Shown here one piece after another: positions 17,675 through 27,432 of a DNA stretch of 64,000 nt (within the stretch, counting starts at the first letter, position 1; each line of letters begins with the position of its first letter). The position numbers and the translations under genes were made by a program. The notes beneath the pieces were generated by a model. The model did no database searches. It saw nothing but the letters and a program-made list of their open reading frames with translations, and had not been told where the DNA came from. The stretch covers positions 558,001 through 622,000 of the forward strand of contig JAKCFJ010000003.1 in NCBI GenBank assembly GCA_025041175.1. The letters are read 5' to 3'. The DNA comes from Halobacteriales archaeon YIM A00010 (GTDB taxonomy: Archaea > Halobacteriota > Halobacteria > Halobacteriales > Haloarculaceae).

Positions 17675-18652
17675 TCAGCTCACCTTGAACTGGAGGAGGG
17701 AAAGGGACATGATGATCACGACGAGCGCGACCGTGAGGGCGCTTCCGTAGCCGAGTTCCAGGTTCTGGAACGCGACCTGATAGATGTAGTACGCGATCGT
17801 CCGGGTTTCGGTGATCGGCGCCCCGGACTGGATGACGATGGTCGGCTCTGCGAACTTCTTGAACCCTCCGATCGTGGAGGTCACGAACACGAACAGCATG
17901 ATCGGCTTGAGCTGGGGGAGCGTCACGTATCTGAATTTTTGTATCTTCGTCGCGCCATCGATCTCGGCCGCCTCGTAGAGCGAGTCGGAGATGGTCTGAA
18001 GCCCTGCCAGGATGATAATCATGTTGTATCCGGTCCAGCGCCAGACCGACATGAACGCGATGAGGTTTCGTGACCAGAATCCGTTCGAAAGCCACGCTAT
18101 CGGATCGAGACCGACGGCTCGGAACATCGCATCGGCCAGTCCGCCTTCGGTAACGAGCACGATGAAGATGACCGAGTAGGCGACAGTGTTCGCCGACACC
18201 GGGAGCAGGAGGACGCTCCGAAACACGTTCTTGAACCGGGTGAAGCCCGCGTTCAGTACGAGCGCGAGACCGAGCGCGAGCGACACCATGATCGGCACCT
18301 GAACCACGAAGATGACGACGGTGTTGATGATCGCCTGGTGGAAGACCTGGTCGGTCAGCATCCGCTCGTAGTGTTCTAACCCGACGAACCTCAGATTCGC
18401 CATCTCCGGAACGACGAGCTGGTACGCCCCGAGATCGAGCACGAAGATCGGTTCCATCGACACGCCCTGAAACGCGAAAAACGACAGGTAGATCGTATAG
18501 AACACAGGAATAGCCAGAAACACGCCGAAAAGGATGAAAAAAGGACTCAGGAAGACGAACGGCGTGCCAGGGATCGGCGGCAGTAGATCCTTCAGTCGTT
18601 CGCGCTTGTACCGAACCCGGTCGATGAACTCGACTGTGAGATCCGAACGCAT
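17675..18652 (-). CDS. Sugar ABC transporter permease (MalF type)
   Basis: A 325-residue permease with about six membrane segments and the EAA loop EAAEIDGATKIQKFRYVTLP (about 220-240). ATG 18652 follows the binding-protein stop codon by one base and is preferred over TTG 18661, which would overlap that gene. The N-terminus before the first membrane segment is long and basic (RYKRERLKDLLPP). Confidence 0.93.
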   Translation of the reverse strand: MRSDLTVEFIDRVRYKRERLKDLLPPIPGTPFVFLSPFFILFGVFLAIPVFYTIYLSFFAFQGVSMEPIFVLDLGAYQLVVPEMANLRFVGLEHYERMLTDQVFHQAIINTVVIFVVQVPIMVSLALGLALVLNAGFTRFKNVFRSVLLLPVSANTVAYSVIFIVLVTEGGLADAMFRAVGLDPIAWLSNGFWSRNLIAFMSVWRWTGYNMIIILAGLQTISDSLYEAAEIDGATKIQKFRYVTLPQLKPIMLFVFVTSTIGGFKKFAEPTIVIQSGAPITETRTIAYYIYQVAFQNLELGYGSALTVALVVIIMSLSLLQFKVS

Positions 18653-18653
18653 C

Positions 18654-19949
18654 TCAGGCAACCTCGCGTCCGGTCCGGGATGACACGGTGGTCACCACGT
18701 TTTCGAGCGCGCTCTGTGGGTCTTTGTCCCCGTTCACGACGGTTCTGAGCTCCGGGTTGAGAACATTCATGAACGCAGGGGAGTCGATGGTGTACCGGTA
18801 CGGTGGGATGTTCGTCGCCTGCTCCATCCACAGCTCACCGAGCTTCTGGCCGCCGAAAAATTCGTTTGGCTGGCCGAACACCGGCCGCTCCCACGCCGGC
18901 TCGTACGCGCCGAAGTTACCCTGGCTCTCGTACAGATCGACGAGTTCGTCGGTGTCGGCCACCGTGTTGTTCGCGAAGTGAAACGCCCGCCTCGCTTTCG
19001 CCTCGCTGACCTGTTTCGAGATCACGAGTCCGGAGCCACCGCGGTTGCTCGCTCGAGGGCCGCCCGTCTCGAACGCCGGCAGCCGCATCACCCGCCAGTT
19101 CCCGGCCGTCTCCGAGAGCGAGGACTTCAGCGTGCTCGTGAACCACGCGCCGGTACAGTAGCCGGTGATGCTGCCGTTTTTGAACCCGGCGAACCACTGC
19201 TGGCTCCAGTTCGCGGTACTGTTCGTGAGTCCGGCTTCGCCGAGGCGGTCGAGGAGACGAATGACCCGCAACGCTTTCTCGTTGTCGAAGGCGATCCGGC
19301 CCTCCTCGTCGAACTCCATCCCACCGAGCTGACGGTACAACATCCGCCAGTAGAGATCGATAGCGGCTCCTGGCAGCGAGAGCAGGGCGATGTCATCGGG
19401 AAGCTTCTTCCCCTCCTCGATGAGCTGGTCCCACGTCTCGATGTCGTCGTTCAGACCGTGCTCGTCCCAAACGTCCTTCCGATAGAAGAGGTTCGCTGGA
19501 CCGATGTCGTAGGGGATCTCGTAGATGTTGTCGTCGGTGCTGACGACCTCCCAGATCCACGACGGATACTTCTCCCGGAGACCGGTCTCCTCGATCCAAT
19601 CCGAAAGATCGCGTAACCCACCCGTGTCGGCGACCTGCTTCAGCGAGGCGTACTCGATCAGCGATAGCGCCGGCGCGCCGGTCCCCGAGAGAAGGCGCGT
19701 CTGGAGCGTGTTGATGACCTCCTCGTAGCCCATGTTGGTGTGCTGAATGGAGACGCCCGTCTCCGCCTCGTACCGCTTCATGTGGCCCTGCCAGCTGTCA
19801 CTCATCTCCCAGAAAGCGAACGAGTCGGCCATCGAGTCGGAGTCGTCAGTCGCTGGATCCGAACGGATACAGCCAGCGATGCTCACAACCCCGAGACTAC
19901 TGAGAGCTTTCAGTACGTTCCGTCGTCTACGATACCGTGGCTCATCCAT
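18654..19949 (-). CDS. Sugar ABC transporter substrate-binding lipoprotein
   Basis: A 431-residue family 1 binding protein. The N-terminus has a run of arginines (YRRRRNVLKALSSLG) and a lipobox SIAGC at about 23-27, so it is likely Tat-exported and lipid-anchored on the outer face. The mature part has the usual pattern of MalE-like proteins (YEEVINTLQTRLLSGTGAPA, then IPYDIGPANLFYRKDVWDE). It should catch oligosaccharides made outside the cell. It is the first gene of the operon SBP - permease - permease - ATPase - glucuronidase. Confidence 0.93.
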   Translation of the reverse strand: MDEPRYRRRRNVLKALSSLGVVSIAGCIRSDPATDDSDSMADSFAFWEMSDSWQGHMKRYEAETGVSIQHTNMGYEEVINTLQTRLLSGTGAPALSLIEYASLKQVADTGGLRDLSDWIEETGLREKYPSWIWEVVSTDDNIYEIPYDIGPANLFYRKDVWDEHGLNDDIETWDQLIEEGKKLPDDIALLSLPGAAIDLYWRMLYRQLGGMEFDEEGRIAFDNEKALRVIRLLDRLGEAGLTNSTANWSQQWFAGFKNGSITGYCTGAWFTSTLKSSLSETAGNWRVMRLPAFETGGPRASNRGGSGLVISKQVSEAKARRAFHFANNTVADTDELVDLYESQGNFGAYEPAWERPVFGQPNEFFGGQKLGELWMEQATNIPPYRYTIDSPAFMNVLNPELRTVVNGDKDPQSALENVVTTVSSRTGREVA

Positions 19950-19971
19950 GTGTGTTGTGAACTTACGATAT

Positions 19972-19982
19972 AGCTATAAATA
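19972..19982 (-). promoter_or_regulatory. TATA-like box of the sugar ABC operon
   Basis: The minus strand reads TTTATAGC about 28 bases before ATG 19949, the spacing of a leaderless haloarchaeal promoter. Confidence 0.5.
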
Positions 19983-20005
19983 ACTTTCGTCGAGTTGGGT
20001 GGATT

Positions 20006-20023
20006 CAGTTCGAAACGGAACTG
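20006..20023. promoter_or_regulatory. Inverted repeat in the shared promoter region
   Basis: CAGTTC and GAACTG flank six bases, midway between the divergent starts of the ABC operon (19949) and the GH88 gene (20093). It is a candidate operator serving both, perhaps for one of the IclR proteins. Confidence 0.35.
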
Positions 20024-20060
20024 GGACGAGTCCAACACTGTTGACGGATTCAACGATGGC

Positions 20061-20067
20061 TTTATGC
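20061..20067 (+). promoter_or_regulatory. TATA-like box of the GH88 gene
   Basis: TTTATGC is centred 29 bases before ATG 20093, a leaderless spacing. Confidence 0.4.
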
Positions 20068-20092
20068 GCTTCGGTGGAAGACTCGGGTTCAC

Positions 20093-21301
20093 ATGGCACG
20101 CACGCCAACCGCGGTAGTGACGGAGATCGCCGACCAGGGACAGCCGAACCGATACTCCGAGCGATCCCCCGTCGAACGGGACGAACTCGACCGCGCGCTT
20201 GCGAACGCGATCGATAGGATCGATGCCAACCTCGATGCGTTCTACGACCGGTTCCCCGAGGCGTCGAGCGACGATCTCGTTTACGCGGCAACGGACAACA
20301 TGGACGGGTGGACGACCTCCTTCTGGACGGGGCTGTGCTGGCTCGCCTACGAGGTGACGGGGGCACACCGGTTCCGGGACGCGGCCGAGGCTCAGCTGGA
20401 AACGTTCGAGCGCCGGCTGGACGCGGGTAAGATCAAAACCCACGATCTGGGATTTCTCTACACGCTTTCTTCGGTCGCCGGCCACCGGCTCACTGGCAAC
20501 GGACGCTACCGGTCGCTCGCTCTCACCGCCGCGGATCGTCTGGTCGACCGGTTCTGGGAGTCACCCGGCCTCATCCAGGCGTGGGGCGACCACGAGACCA
20601 CCGCGGACGCGTGGAATCGGGGCCGGATGATAGTGGATACGATGATGAACCTCCCGCTGCTGTTCTGGGCCACGGAAGCCACGGGCGATCCACAGTACGC
20701 CTCCCTTGCGGCAACGCACGCGCGCACGAACGCAGAGCACGTCGTCCGTCCCGACGGCTCGACCTACCACACCTTCAAGTGCGACGTAGAGAGCGGGGAC
20801 CCGATCGGCGGAGAGACGGCCCAGGGCTATGAGGCCAGTTCCTGCTGGTCTCGCGGCCAGACGTGGGCGATCTACGGGTACGCGCTCGCTGCGGACTACA
20901 CCGATGAGGGAGCCTACGCCGAACTGTCAGCGAGGCTTGCTAACTACTACCTCAGTCGCATCGAAGACGACCACGTCCCGTTGTGGGACTTCGACGCCCC
21001 GGACGAACGGGACGCACGGGACTCGTCGGCGGCGGCCATCGCGGCCTGCGGTCTCGACGAGCTGGCCTGTCAACTCCCGCTCGCGGACGACCGGGTGCGT
21101 GGCTACGAGAACGCCGCCCTCGAGACCCTCGGAAGCCTCGCGGAGAGCTACACGACGGACGGGCGTGACTCGAACGGGCTACTGACCGATGGGGCCTACG
21201 ATCCCTCGGACGGCGACTACGACGAGTGTTGTATCTGGGGTGATTATTTCTACGTGGAAGGACTCGTTCGGGCGACCGAACACTGGTCTCGCTACTGGTG
21301 A
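20093..21301 (+). CDS. GH88-type unsaturated glucuronyl hydrolase
   Basis: A 402-residue alpha/alpha-barrel enzyme that removes the unsaturated uronic acid left by polysaccharide lyases. The two family Asp residues are seen in HDLGFLYTLS (about 121-130) and RMIVDTMMNLPLLFWA (about 180). ASSCWSRGQTWAIYGYALA (about 245) is also typical. No signal peptide is present, so it works in the cytoplasm. Its presence implies that a lyase makes its substrate; the BNR_4 protein is the only local candidate. It is divergent from the importer operon. Confidence 0.92.
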   Translation: MARTPTAVVTEIADQGQPNRYSERSPVERDELDRALANAIDRIDANLDAFYDRFPEASSDDLVYAATDNMDGWTTSFWTGLCWLAYEVTGAHRFRDAAEAQLETFERRLDAGKIKTHDLGFLYTLSSVAGHRLTGNGRYRSLALTAADRLVDRFWESPGLIQAWGDHETTADAWNRGRMIVDTMMNLPLLFWATEATGDPQYASLAATHARTNAEHVVRPDGSTYHTFKCDVESGDPIGGETAQGYEASSCWSRGQTWAIYGYALAADYTDEGAYAELSARLANYYLSRIEDDHVPLWDFDAPDERDARDSSAAAIAACGLDELACQLPLADDRVRGYENAALETLGSLAESYTTDGRDSNGLLTDGAYDPSDGDYDECCIWGDYFYVEGLVRATEHWSRYW

Positions 21302-21381
21302 GCAGGGACGCCCCGACAGTCGCGTGGGTACTGTGTCCCGGATCGGCGGGACACCGCGGCACTTTTTTGCCGAAATGACAA

Positions 21382-21391
21382 TATATTTATT
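21382..21391 (+). promoter_or_regulatory. TATA-like box of the DUF2264 gene
   Basis: TATATTTATT is centred 29 bases before ATG 21415, so the DUF2264 gene probably has its own leaderless promoter. Confidence 0.5.
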
Positions 21392-21414
21392 TCTCGATTC
21401 AGCATACGTAGTGT

Positions 21415-23265
21415 ATGAATCCGGTAGCGGACAATCCGCTCCAGACGCGCGAGGATTTCGAACTGGCCGTCGAACAGCTGTTCGAGCCGCTCGTCACTCA
21501 CTTCAGTTCGGGGAAGGCGAGGGTCAGGCCGACCGCGTCCGGTGCCCACTTTCCGGACGTTTCGGCCGAGTTGGAGGGGTTCGCGCGGCCGCTGTGGGGG
21601 ATCGTCCCGCTGGGCGTCCACAGCGACTTCGACCGCTGGTCGCTGTTCCGGCGGGGCCTCATCAACGGCACCGACCCGTCCCACGAGGAGTACTGGGGAG
21701 AGGCAAACGACTACTCACAAAAGCACGTCGAGATGGCCGCCATTGGCGTCGGACTCACGATGACGCCGGAACACCTCTGGGAGCCGCTGTCCGACGCCGA
21801 GCAGGAACGGTTGGTCACGTGGTTGAACGGGATCAACGACGCCCAGCTCCACGACTGTAACTGGCTGTTCTTCCGGGTCATGGTGAATATGGGGCTTCGA
21901 TCGGTCGGTGCGCGCCACGACCAGAAGTTCACACAGTCGTCGCTCGACAGGCTCGAGTCATTCTATCAGGGTAACGGCTGGTACACCGACGGACCGGAGG
22001 GAGATGGGAGTCCAATCGACTACTATCTGCCGTGGGCCATGCATTTCTACGGGCTCGTCTACGCGACGTGCACCGATGCGGACCCGGACAGGGCGGAACG
22101 GTTCCGAAACCGGGCTGAAGCGTTCGCGACCAGTCACGTCCATTGGTTCGACGGCGACGGACGCGCGCTTCCGTACGGGCGAAGCCTGACCTACCGCTTC
22201 GCGCAGGCCGCGTTCTGGGGTGGGCTGGCGTTCGCCGGTCTAAATCCGCTCCCGTGGGGCGTCATCAGGGGCGTCTGGGCGCGCAACGTCAGGTGGTGGC
22301 TGAACCAGCCGATCTTCACCGATGGGGGACTCCTGTCGGTCGGCTACCAGTATCCCACGTTGAAGCCGTCGGAATCGTACAACTCGCCCAACTCCCCGTA
22401 CTGGGCGATGAAGGCGTTTCTTCCGCTCGCACTCGAACCGGACCACCCGTTCTGGCGGGCCGAGGAGCGACCGCTGCCGGATCTCCCCGAACGGACCGTT
22501 CAGCCCCGAGCAGGGAAAGTGATCTGTCGGAACGACCACCTCGTCGCCCTCTCGCTCCCCCAAGACAGCGTCCACGGGCGCGAGAAATACACGAAGTTCG
22601 CGTATTCGACGGAGTTCGGCTTCTCCGTCGCTGGTCGGACGCCCGGTCCTGGGCGAGCGGGACACGACAGCTCCCTGGCTCTCAGTCTCGACGGCGAACA
22701 GTTCAAGATCCCTGCATCGAGCACGGGGACAGCGGTGGATGGGTCGACGCTCACGTCGCGGTGGGAACCGTGGGACGACGTGAGCGTCGAGACGTGGCTG
22801 ACACCAGCACCATCGGGGCACGTGCGCGTTCACCGCCTCGAGACCGCCCGGACCGTCCACGCCGAGGAAGGGGGGTTCGCACTCGATCGGACGGGCGACG
22901 ACGACGCGTCGGCGTTCTCCCACGATACCCACGGAACGACGGCGCTCGCAACGTATCCCAACGGCGTGAGCGGTATCTCCGGTCTGTTTGCCGAGCGCAC
23001 GCCGGCAGTCGTGTCGGAGGAGCCGAACACGAATCTCGCTCACCCGCGAACGGTCGTACCGACGCTGCGAGAAACGTACGAACCCGGCGAACAGTGGATC
23101 GCGTCGGCCGTCATGGCCAGTCCAGACCGCACGACCGATTGGGAACCGCTCCCGAAGCTCGTCGCTACTGAAGAGGGCGTCACGATCGAAACCCACACCG
23201 GCGATCGAATCCTCGACTGTACGGCGGGCGATCGGCGTGGCGGCGGAGCATCCAAAGAGATATGA
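21415..23265 (+). CDS. DUF2264 protein, probable glycan-active enzyme
   Basis: A 616-residue soluble protein of the DUF2264 family. Typical stretches include NDYSQKHVEMAAIGVGLTM (about 100), a NWLFFRVMVNMGLRSVG run (about 145) and YGRSLTYRFAQAAFWGGLAF (about 260). Members are found in bacterial loci for rhamnose- and uronate-containing polysaccharides, and the alpha/alpha-barrel-like first half with beta-rich second half recalls uronate lyases or hydrolases. The exact reaction is not established to my knowledge. It overlaps the next gene by four bases. Confidence 0.88.
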   Translation: MNPVADNPLQTREDFELAVEQLFEPLVTHFSSGKARVRPTASGAHFPDVSAELEGFARPLWGIVPLGVHSDFDRWSLFRRGLINGTDPSHEEYWGEANDYSQKHVEMAAIGVGLTMTPEHLWEPLSDAEQERLVTWLNGINDAQLHDCNWLFFRVMVNMGLRSVGARHDQKFTQSSLDRLESFYQGNGWYTDGPEGDGSPIDYYLPWAMHFYGLVYATCTDADPDRAERFRNRAEAFATSHVHWFDGDGRALPYGRSLTYRFAQAAFWGGLAFAGLNPLPWGVIRGVWARNVRWWLNQPIFTDGGLLSVGYQYPTLKPSESYNSPNSPYWAMKAFLPLALEPDHPFWRAEERPLPDLPERTVQPRAGKVICRNDHLVALSLPQDSVHGREKYTKFAYSTEFGFSVAGRTPGPGRAGHDSSLALSLDGEQFKIPASSTGTAVDGSTLTSRWEPWDDVSVETWLTPAPSGHVRVHRLETARTVHAEEGGFALDRTGDDDASAFSHDTHGTTALATYPNGVSGISGLFAERTPAVVSEEPNTNLAHPRTVVPTLRETYEPGEQWIASAVMASPDRTTDWEPLPKLVATEEGVTIETHTGDRILDCTAGDRRGGGASKEI

Positions 23266-24098
23266 GGTGTGATCATGACTTCCAATCCATGCGTGGGTTA
23301 CCAACCATTGGACTTGGGACGTGGCAGAACACCGATCGGGAGACCTGTATCGACAGCGTTAGCACCGCTCTCGAAGCGGGCTATCGCCATGTCGACACCG
23401 CTCAGTACTACGGTAACGAGGAAGTGGTCGGTGAGGGGATCGCCCGAGCGGACGTTCCTCGCGACGAGATCGTCGTTGCGACCAAGGTTCACGCCGAAAA
23501 GTTCGGTCTCGCCTACGACGAAGTAATCGAGGGGCTGGAGGTCAGTCTCGACCGACTCGGACTCGATTCCCTCGACCTGCTGTACGTTCATTGGCCCGTG
23601 GGAAACTACGACGCCGCAGAGACGATGCCGGCGCTCGACGAACTCCTCGACCGTGGGCTCATCGACCACGTTGGTGTCTGTAACTTTAGCATCGAACTGC
23701 TCGAGGAAGCCCGCGATCACCTCGAGTCGCCGCTGTTCGCCCATCAGGCAGAAACACACCCGCTTCTTCCACGGGACGGTCTCGTCGCACACGCCCAGAA
23801 ACACGACTACCACTACGTCGCGTACTCTCCACTCGCCCGCGGGAGCGTCTTCGATGTCCCCGAAATACGGGACATTGCCGAGCGGCACGGCGTCAGTCCG
23901 GCACGGGTCAGCCTCGCGTGGCTCCTCCGGAAGGACAACGTCGCTGCCATCCCCAAATCGTCGAGCGAAGGACACATCCGGGACAACCTCCGAGCGCTGG
24001 ACCTCGAACTCACGGCTGACGACGTCGATCGGATCGACGACATCGATCGAACCAAGCGCTTCGTCGAACGCCAGGGTGCCCCCTGGTTGGACGAGTAA
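23262..24098 (+). CDS. Aldo/keto reductase
   Basis: A 278-residue NADPH-type barrel. The catalytic tetrad is visible as Asp and Tyr in DTAQYYGNEE (about 47-56), Lys in VVATKVHAEKF (about 75) and His in LLYVHWPVGN (about 105). AIPKSSSEGHIRDNL near 230 is the cofactor phosphate site. The start ATG 23262 overlaps the DUF2264 stop; ATG 23289 would give the more usual short N-terminus (MRGLPTIGLGTW) and may be the true one. It probably reduces an aldehyde sugar or uronate released by the pathway. Confidence 0.9.
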   Translation: MRCDHDFQSMRGLPTIGLGTWQNTDRETCIDSVSTALEAGYRHVDTAQYYGNEEVVGEGIARADVPRDEIVVATKVHAEKFGLAYDEVIEGLEVSLDRLGLDSLDLLYVHWPVGNYDAAETMPALDELLDRGLIDHVGVCNFSIELLEEARDHLESPLFAHQAETHPLLPRDGLVAHAQKHDYHYVAYSPLARGSVFDVPEIRDIAERHGVSPARVSLAWLLRKDNVAAIPKSSSEGHIRDNLRALDLELTADDVDRIDDIDRTKRFVERQGAPWLDE

Positions 24099-24361
24099 TC
24101 GCGGCGCCGGAGGAATCCTCACCAATCGCGTTCACCGACGGCCGGTTCTCGGTGCCGTCGCTGGAGTGACGCGCTGGGGAACGACGTCCACTCGTCCGGT
24201 CTCGGAACAGCAACCAAAACTGACAGCATACTCGAAGATTTATTAGGATCGGTGCTGATGGGCTAGTCACGGACATCGACCGACGGGGACACTGCCGATA
24301 GTGGTGGGCTGTGTCCCCGAGTGAACGGCGGTTCACTGCCAGCCGACGGAGACAACCAACT

Positions 24362-25456
24362 ATGACATACAGAGCAGGTATCATCGGAACGGGAGGGATC
24401 GCGGGCATGGGTATTCTCGGAATGCACGACGAGGAGGCCATCGGCACGGAAAAAATCGACGCGAGCCACGCCGGCGGGTACGCCAGCACCGACGAGATAG
24501 ATCTCGTTGCCGTTGCAGACATCGACGAGGAGACCCTCGCCACGTTCGGCGACGCGTGGGAAATTCCCTCCGACCGCCAGTATCTCGGTCACGAGTCGAT
24601 GCTTGCCGAGGAGGATCTCGACGTCGTCTCCGTCTGTACGCCGTCGTTTCTCCACCACCGACACGCGGTCGACGCCGCACAGTCCGCTGCTGCCCCCGAC
24701 GTCATCTGGTGTGAGAAACCCATCGCCTCCCGCGTCAGCGCCGCCGAGGAGATGGTCGCGGTCTGTGAGGAAACGAAGACCGAACTGGTAGTCAATCACT
24801 CGTTTCGGTTCACCGACAAGCTCCAGCGCCTCCACGACCTCATCGGCCAGAATCTACTGGGTGACGTCGTCTCCGTGAGCACCCAGTACCGGATGGAGTT
24901 GATGCGCAACGCTACCCACGTTCTGGACACGCTCGTGTATCTCCTCGACGCGCGCCCAAAGCAGGTCGACGGCTACATCACCGGTGAGAACGAGGCCGTC
25001 GAGTCGCTCGACGTCGGCCAGAACGTCGTCGACGCCGCTGGCGGGGGCCACATCGTTATGGACGATGGCTCGTTCGTCACCGTCGACTGTACGATTCCAC
25101 GGGACATCTCCTCGATGACGCTGAACTTCATCGGGACCGAGGGCAAACTGTACATGAACAACGACGACGGTGAGTGGCGGTACTGGTCGCTCGAAGACGG
25201 CGACCACGTCGAGCAGTCACTGCCCGGCATCGATGGCGCGTGGACGTGGGACGACGATTACAAACGGTCGTTTGCGAACGCGGCGGCCCACGTCCGGGAC
25301 CTGCTGAACGGCGAGGACGAGAACTACTCGCCAGGCATCGAAGCAACCCGGTCGCTCGAAATCATCGTCGGGTTCTACCTCTCTCACTACACCGGTTCGA
25401 CGGTGGACGTTCCCCTGGCACAGCCGCTCCGGGAGATATCCATCACATCGTGGTGA
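24362..25456 (+). CDS. Gfo/Idh/MocA-family oxidoreductase
   Basis: A 364-residue dehydrogenase with an N-terminal Rossmann fold (AGIIGTGGIAGMGILG, residues 4-19) and the family motif WCEKPIAS (about 119-126), whose Lys is catalytic. The C-terminal half is the mixed beta-sheet substrate domain (NFIGTEGKLYMNNDDGEW, about 258-275). Such enzymes oxidise or reduce sugars or their acids with NAD(P). ATG 24362 is preferred because the nucleotide motif follows at once; the frame is open further upstream. Confidence 0.92.
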   Translation: MTYRAGIIGTGGIAGMGILGMHDEEAIGTEKIDASHAGGYASTDEIDLVAVADIDEETLATFGDAWEIPSDRQYLGHESMLAEEDLDVVSVCTPSFLHHRHAVDAAQSAAAPDVIWCEKPIASRVSAAEEMVAVCEETKTELVVNHSFRFTDKLQRLHDLIGQNLLGDVVSVSTQYRMELMRNATHVLDTLVYLLDARPKQVDGYITGENEAVESLDVGQNVVDAAGGGHIVMDDGSFVTVDCTIPRDISSMTLNFIGTEGKLYMNNDDGEWRYWSLEDGDHVEQSLPGIDGAWTWDDDYKRSFANAAAHVRDLLNGEDENYSPGIEATRSLEIIVGFYLSHYTGSTVDVPLAQPLREISITSW

Positions 25457-25545
25457 TCCCTGTAGGAGTGGGTAACCGGACGATCGTGAGCGGTTCGCAA
25501 TCGCTCCAGTGGAACTGAACAGTACGCTGGATATCCTGGAATAGA

Positions 25546-25552
25546 TTTATTA
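25546..25552 (+). promoter_or_regulatory. TATA-like box of the second IclR gene
   Basis: TTTATTA is centred 27 bases before ATG 25576, which supports that start and a leaderless mRNA. Confidence 0.5.
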
Positions 25553-25575
25553 TCCTTGAACATGTGCCATCGTCC

Positions 25576-26343
25576 ATGTCCGATCAGCAGAACTCCAACG
25601 CCGTCAAGACAGCCCAGACTACCTTCGCAATACTCGAAGAGCTGAAACAGCGCAACGAAGCGACGGTGACGGAGCTAACCGACGCCTTCGACCTCTCGAA
25701 GAGCAGTATCCACAACTACCTCAGCACGCTCGAACGGGAAGGGTACGTCGTGAAAGAGGACAACACCTATCGGGTGGGGTTGGGGCTGCTCGATCTCGGG
25801 GGGCACGCACTCCATACGGAACGCATATACGACATCGCAAAGGACGAAGTGACTGCGCTGGCCGAGGAGACGGGTGAACTGGCGAACCTCCTCGTGGAGG
25901 AACACGGACGGGGTACATATCTTCACCGCGCGCACGGCGACGACGCTGTCAAGACAGATTCGTACATCGGCCAGCGGGTCTATCTGCACAACACCGCGCT
26001 CGGGAACGCTATTCTCGCGCATCTCCCCCGCGACCGTGTGATCGAGATCATCGACCGGCATGGGCTGCCAGCGACGACGGAGAACACTATTACCGACAGG
26101 GACGAACTCTTTGCGCGTCTCGACCGCATCCGGGAGGAGAAGGTCGCCTTCGACGACGAAGCGCGCGTGAAAGGTCTCCGCTGCGTTGCGGTCCCCGTCG
26201 TCAACAACAACGACACTGTCGAGGGAGCGATCAGCGTCTCCGGCCCGACCAGTCGCTTCCAAGGACAACGGTTCCGGGAAGACCTCCCTGCCACTCTCAA
26301 GAGCGTGGCCAACGTCATCGAGTTGAATATCACCTACACGTGA
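25576..26343 (+). CDS. IclR-family transcriptional regulator
   Basis: A 255-residue regulator with a winged helix (TVTELTDAFDLSKSSIHNYL, about 27-46) and the IclR effector domain (VYLHNTALGNAILAHLPRDRV, whose first 20 residues lie near 135-154, and AISVSGPTSRFQGQRF near the end). It is a paralogue of 10174-10938 and closes the sugar locus. GTG 25564 could also serve as start, but the TATA spacing favours ATG 25576. Confidence 0.92.
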   Translation: MSDQQNSNAVKTAQTTFAILEELKQRNEATVTELTDAFDLSKSSIHNYLSTLEREGYVVKEDNTYRVGLGLLDLGGHALHTERIYDIAKDEVTALAEETGELANLLVEEHGRGTYLHRAHGDDAVKTDSYIGQRVYLHNTALGNAILAHLPRDRVIEIIDRHGLPATTENTITDRDELFARLDRIREEKVAFDDEARVKGLRCVAVPVVNNNDTVEGAISVSGPTSRFQGQRFREDLPATLKSVANVIELNITYT

Positions 26344-27432
26344 ATCGTCATATCCAACGCTGTCCGGCTTTCCGAGACTGTATATAGTAATTCTACGAAG
26401 TGATTCAGTTTGACGATATCACCGGCGATAGTACGTACCTTCACACCATCTATGCGACGATATTCTGTGATACTGGAGATATTTTAGTATAATCGAATAA
26501 GAGACAGTATGATCATCAGCCGTGCATTGATCCGATCCATCACTGTCCGATCGGGTGCCGCGTAGTTCCGATGGCGAATACACTGTCGGACAGGGGTGAT
26601 CGCGTATCGCCTGCTGGTGAATCACCCGACAGCAGAGAGATATTCCGTCGCACTCCGTCGCTGGCTCTGTCCAACAGTATAGTACTCTTCGGTCTCCCCT
26701 ACTCCGTGGGGCTGCGTCTTTTCGTTACGTATGTACTGTTGTAATGGCCATGTAGTTCGGTCCGCGAGAATCACCGATCAGTAATGACGGATTGTACGAA
26801 CTGCAGATGATTCACACGGCACTCTGAGACCACGGATACGGATCCGATCAAAGCCATCGATGCCGGGTGGATTGCCACGCTCAGTACGCCGGGGGACCCG
26901 TCCCGCGAACGCACTGCTTCCCGAAGACGCACGGCGCTTGCTGAAAGTACCAATATATCTAAATATATGTTTTATCATACAGCTAGCTTGCTCTGATACG
27001 TTCCCTGTCTACCGAACGGTCACGCCAGCAATGCTGACCGAGAGGACCATGAACGCGGACAGCACGCCGACAGCGATCTGGAAGTCGGTGGTCCCTCGCA
27101 CCGAGGTCAACGTGGTCCATCTCTTCCAGAATGTACGTAATCGGCATCGTGCTCTGGGAGTTCGAGATACAGCGGCAGATCCGCAACGGAGGCGAACGCT
27201 CTCCCAAGAACTATTTATAATAAAATGATGAGAACACATAATTAAAATATTTCATTTATTTTTATCAAAGATAAAAAGAAGGTGCCGATCGAGGACGAGC
27301 ACGGGCTGAAGAGTACCACGAAAACCGTCCCGCTCAGATCGATACCTTGAAGACGGTTCTAGAGGACGCAGCGACCGAACGATAACGCCGTGGGCAACGA
27401 AAGTTCAAGCCGAAAAAGAACAGTTTAGCCGG
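26344..27432. other. AT-richer intergenic stretch with possible gene remnant
   Basis: About 1.1 kb without a convincing intact gene. Near 27020-27190 on the minus strand two frames join to give MPITYILEEMDHVDLGAR and then DFQIAVGVLSAFMVLSVSIA, a short start plus a membrane helix interrupted by a frameshift. I read this as a fragment of a lost membrane protein of unknown family. The remainder (26344-27000 and 27240-27420) shows nothing I can name. Confidence 0.35.
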
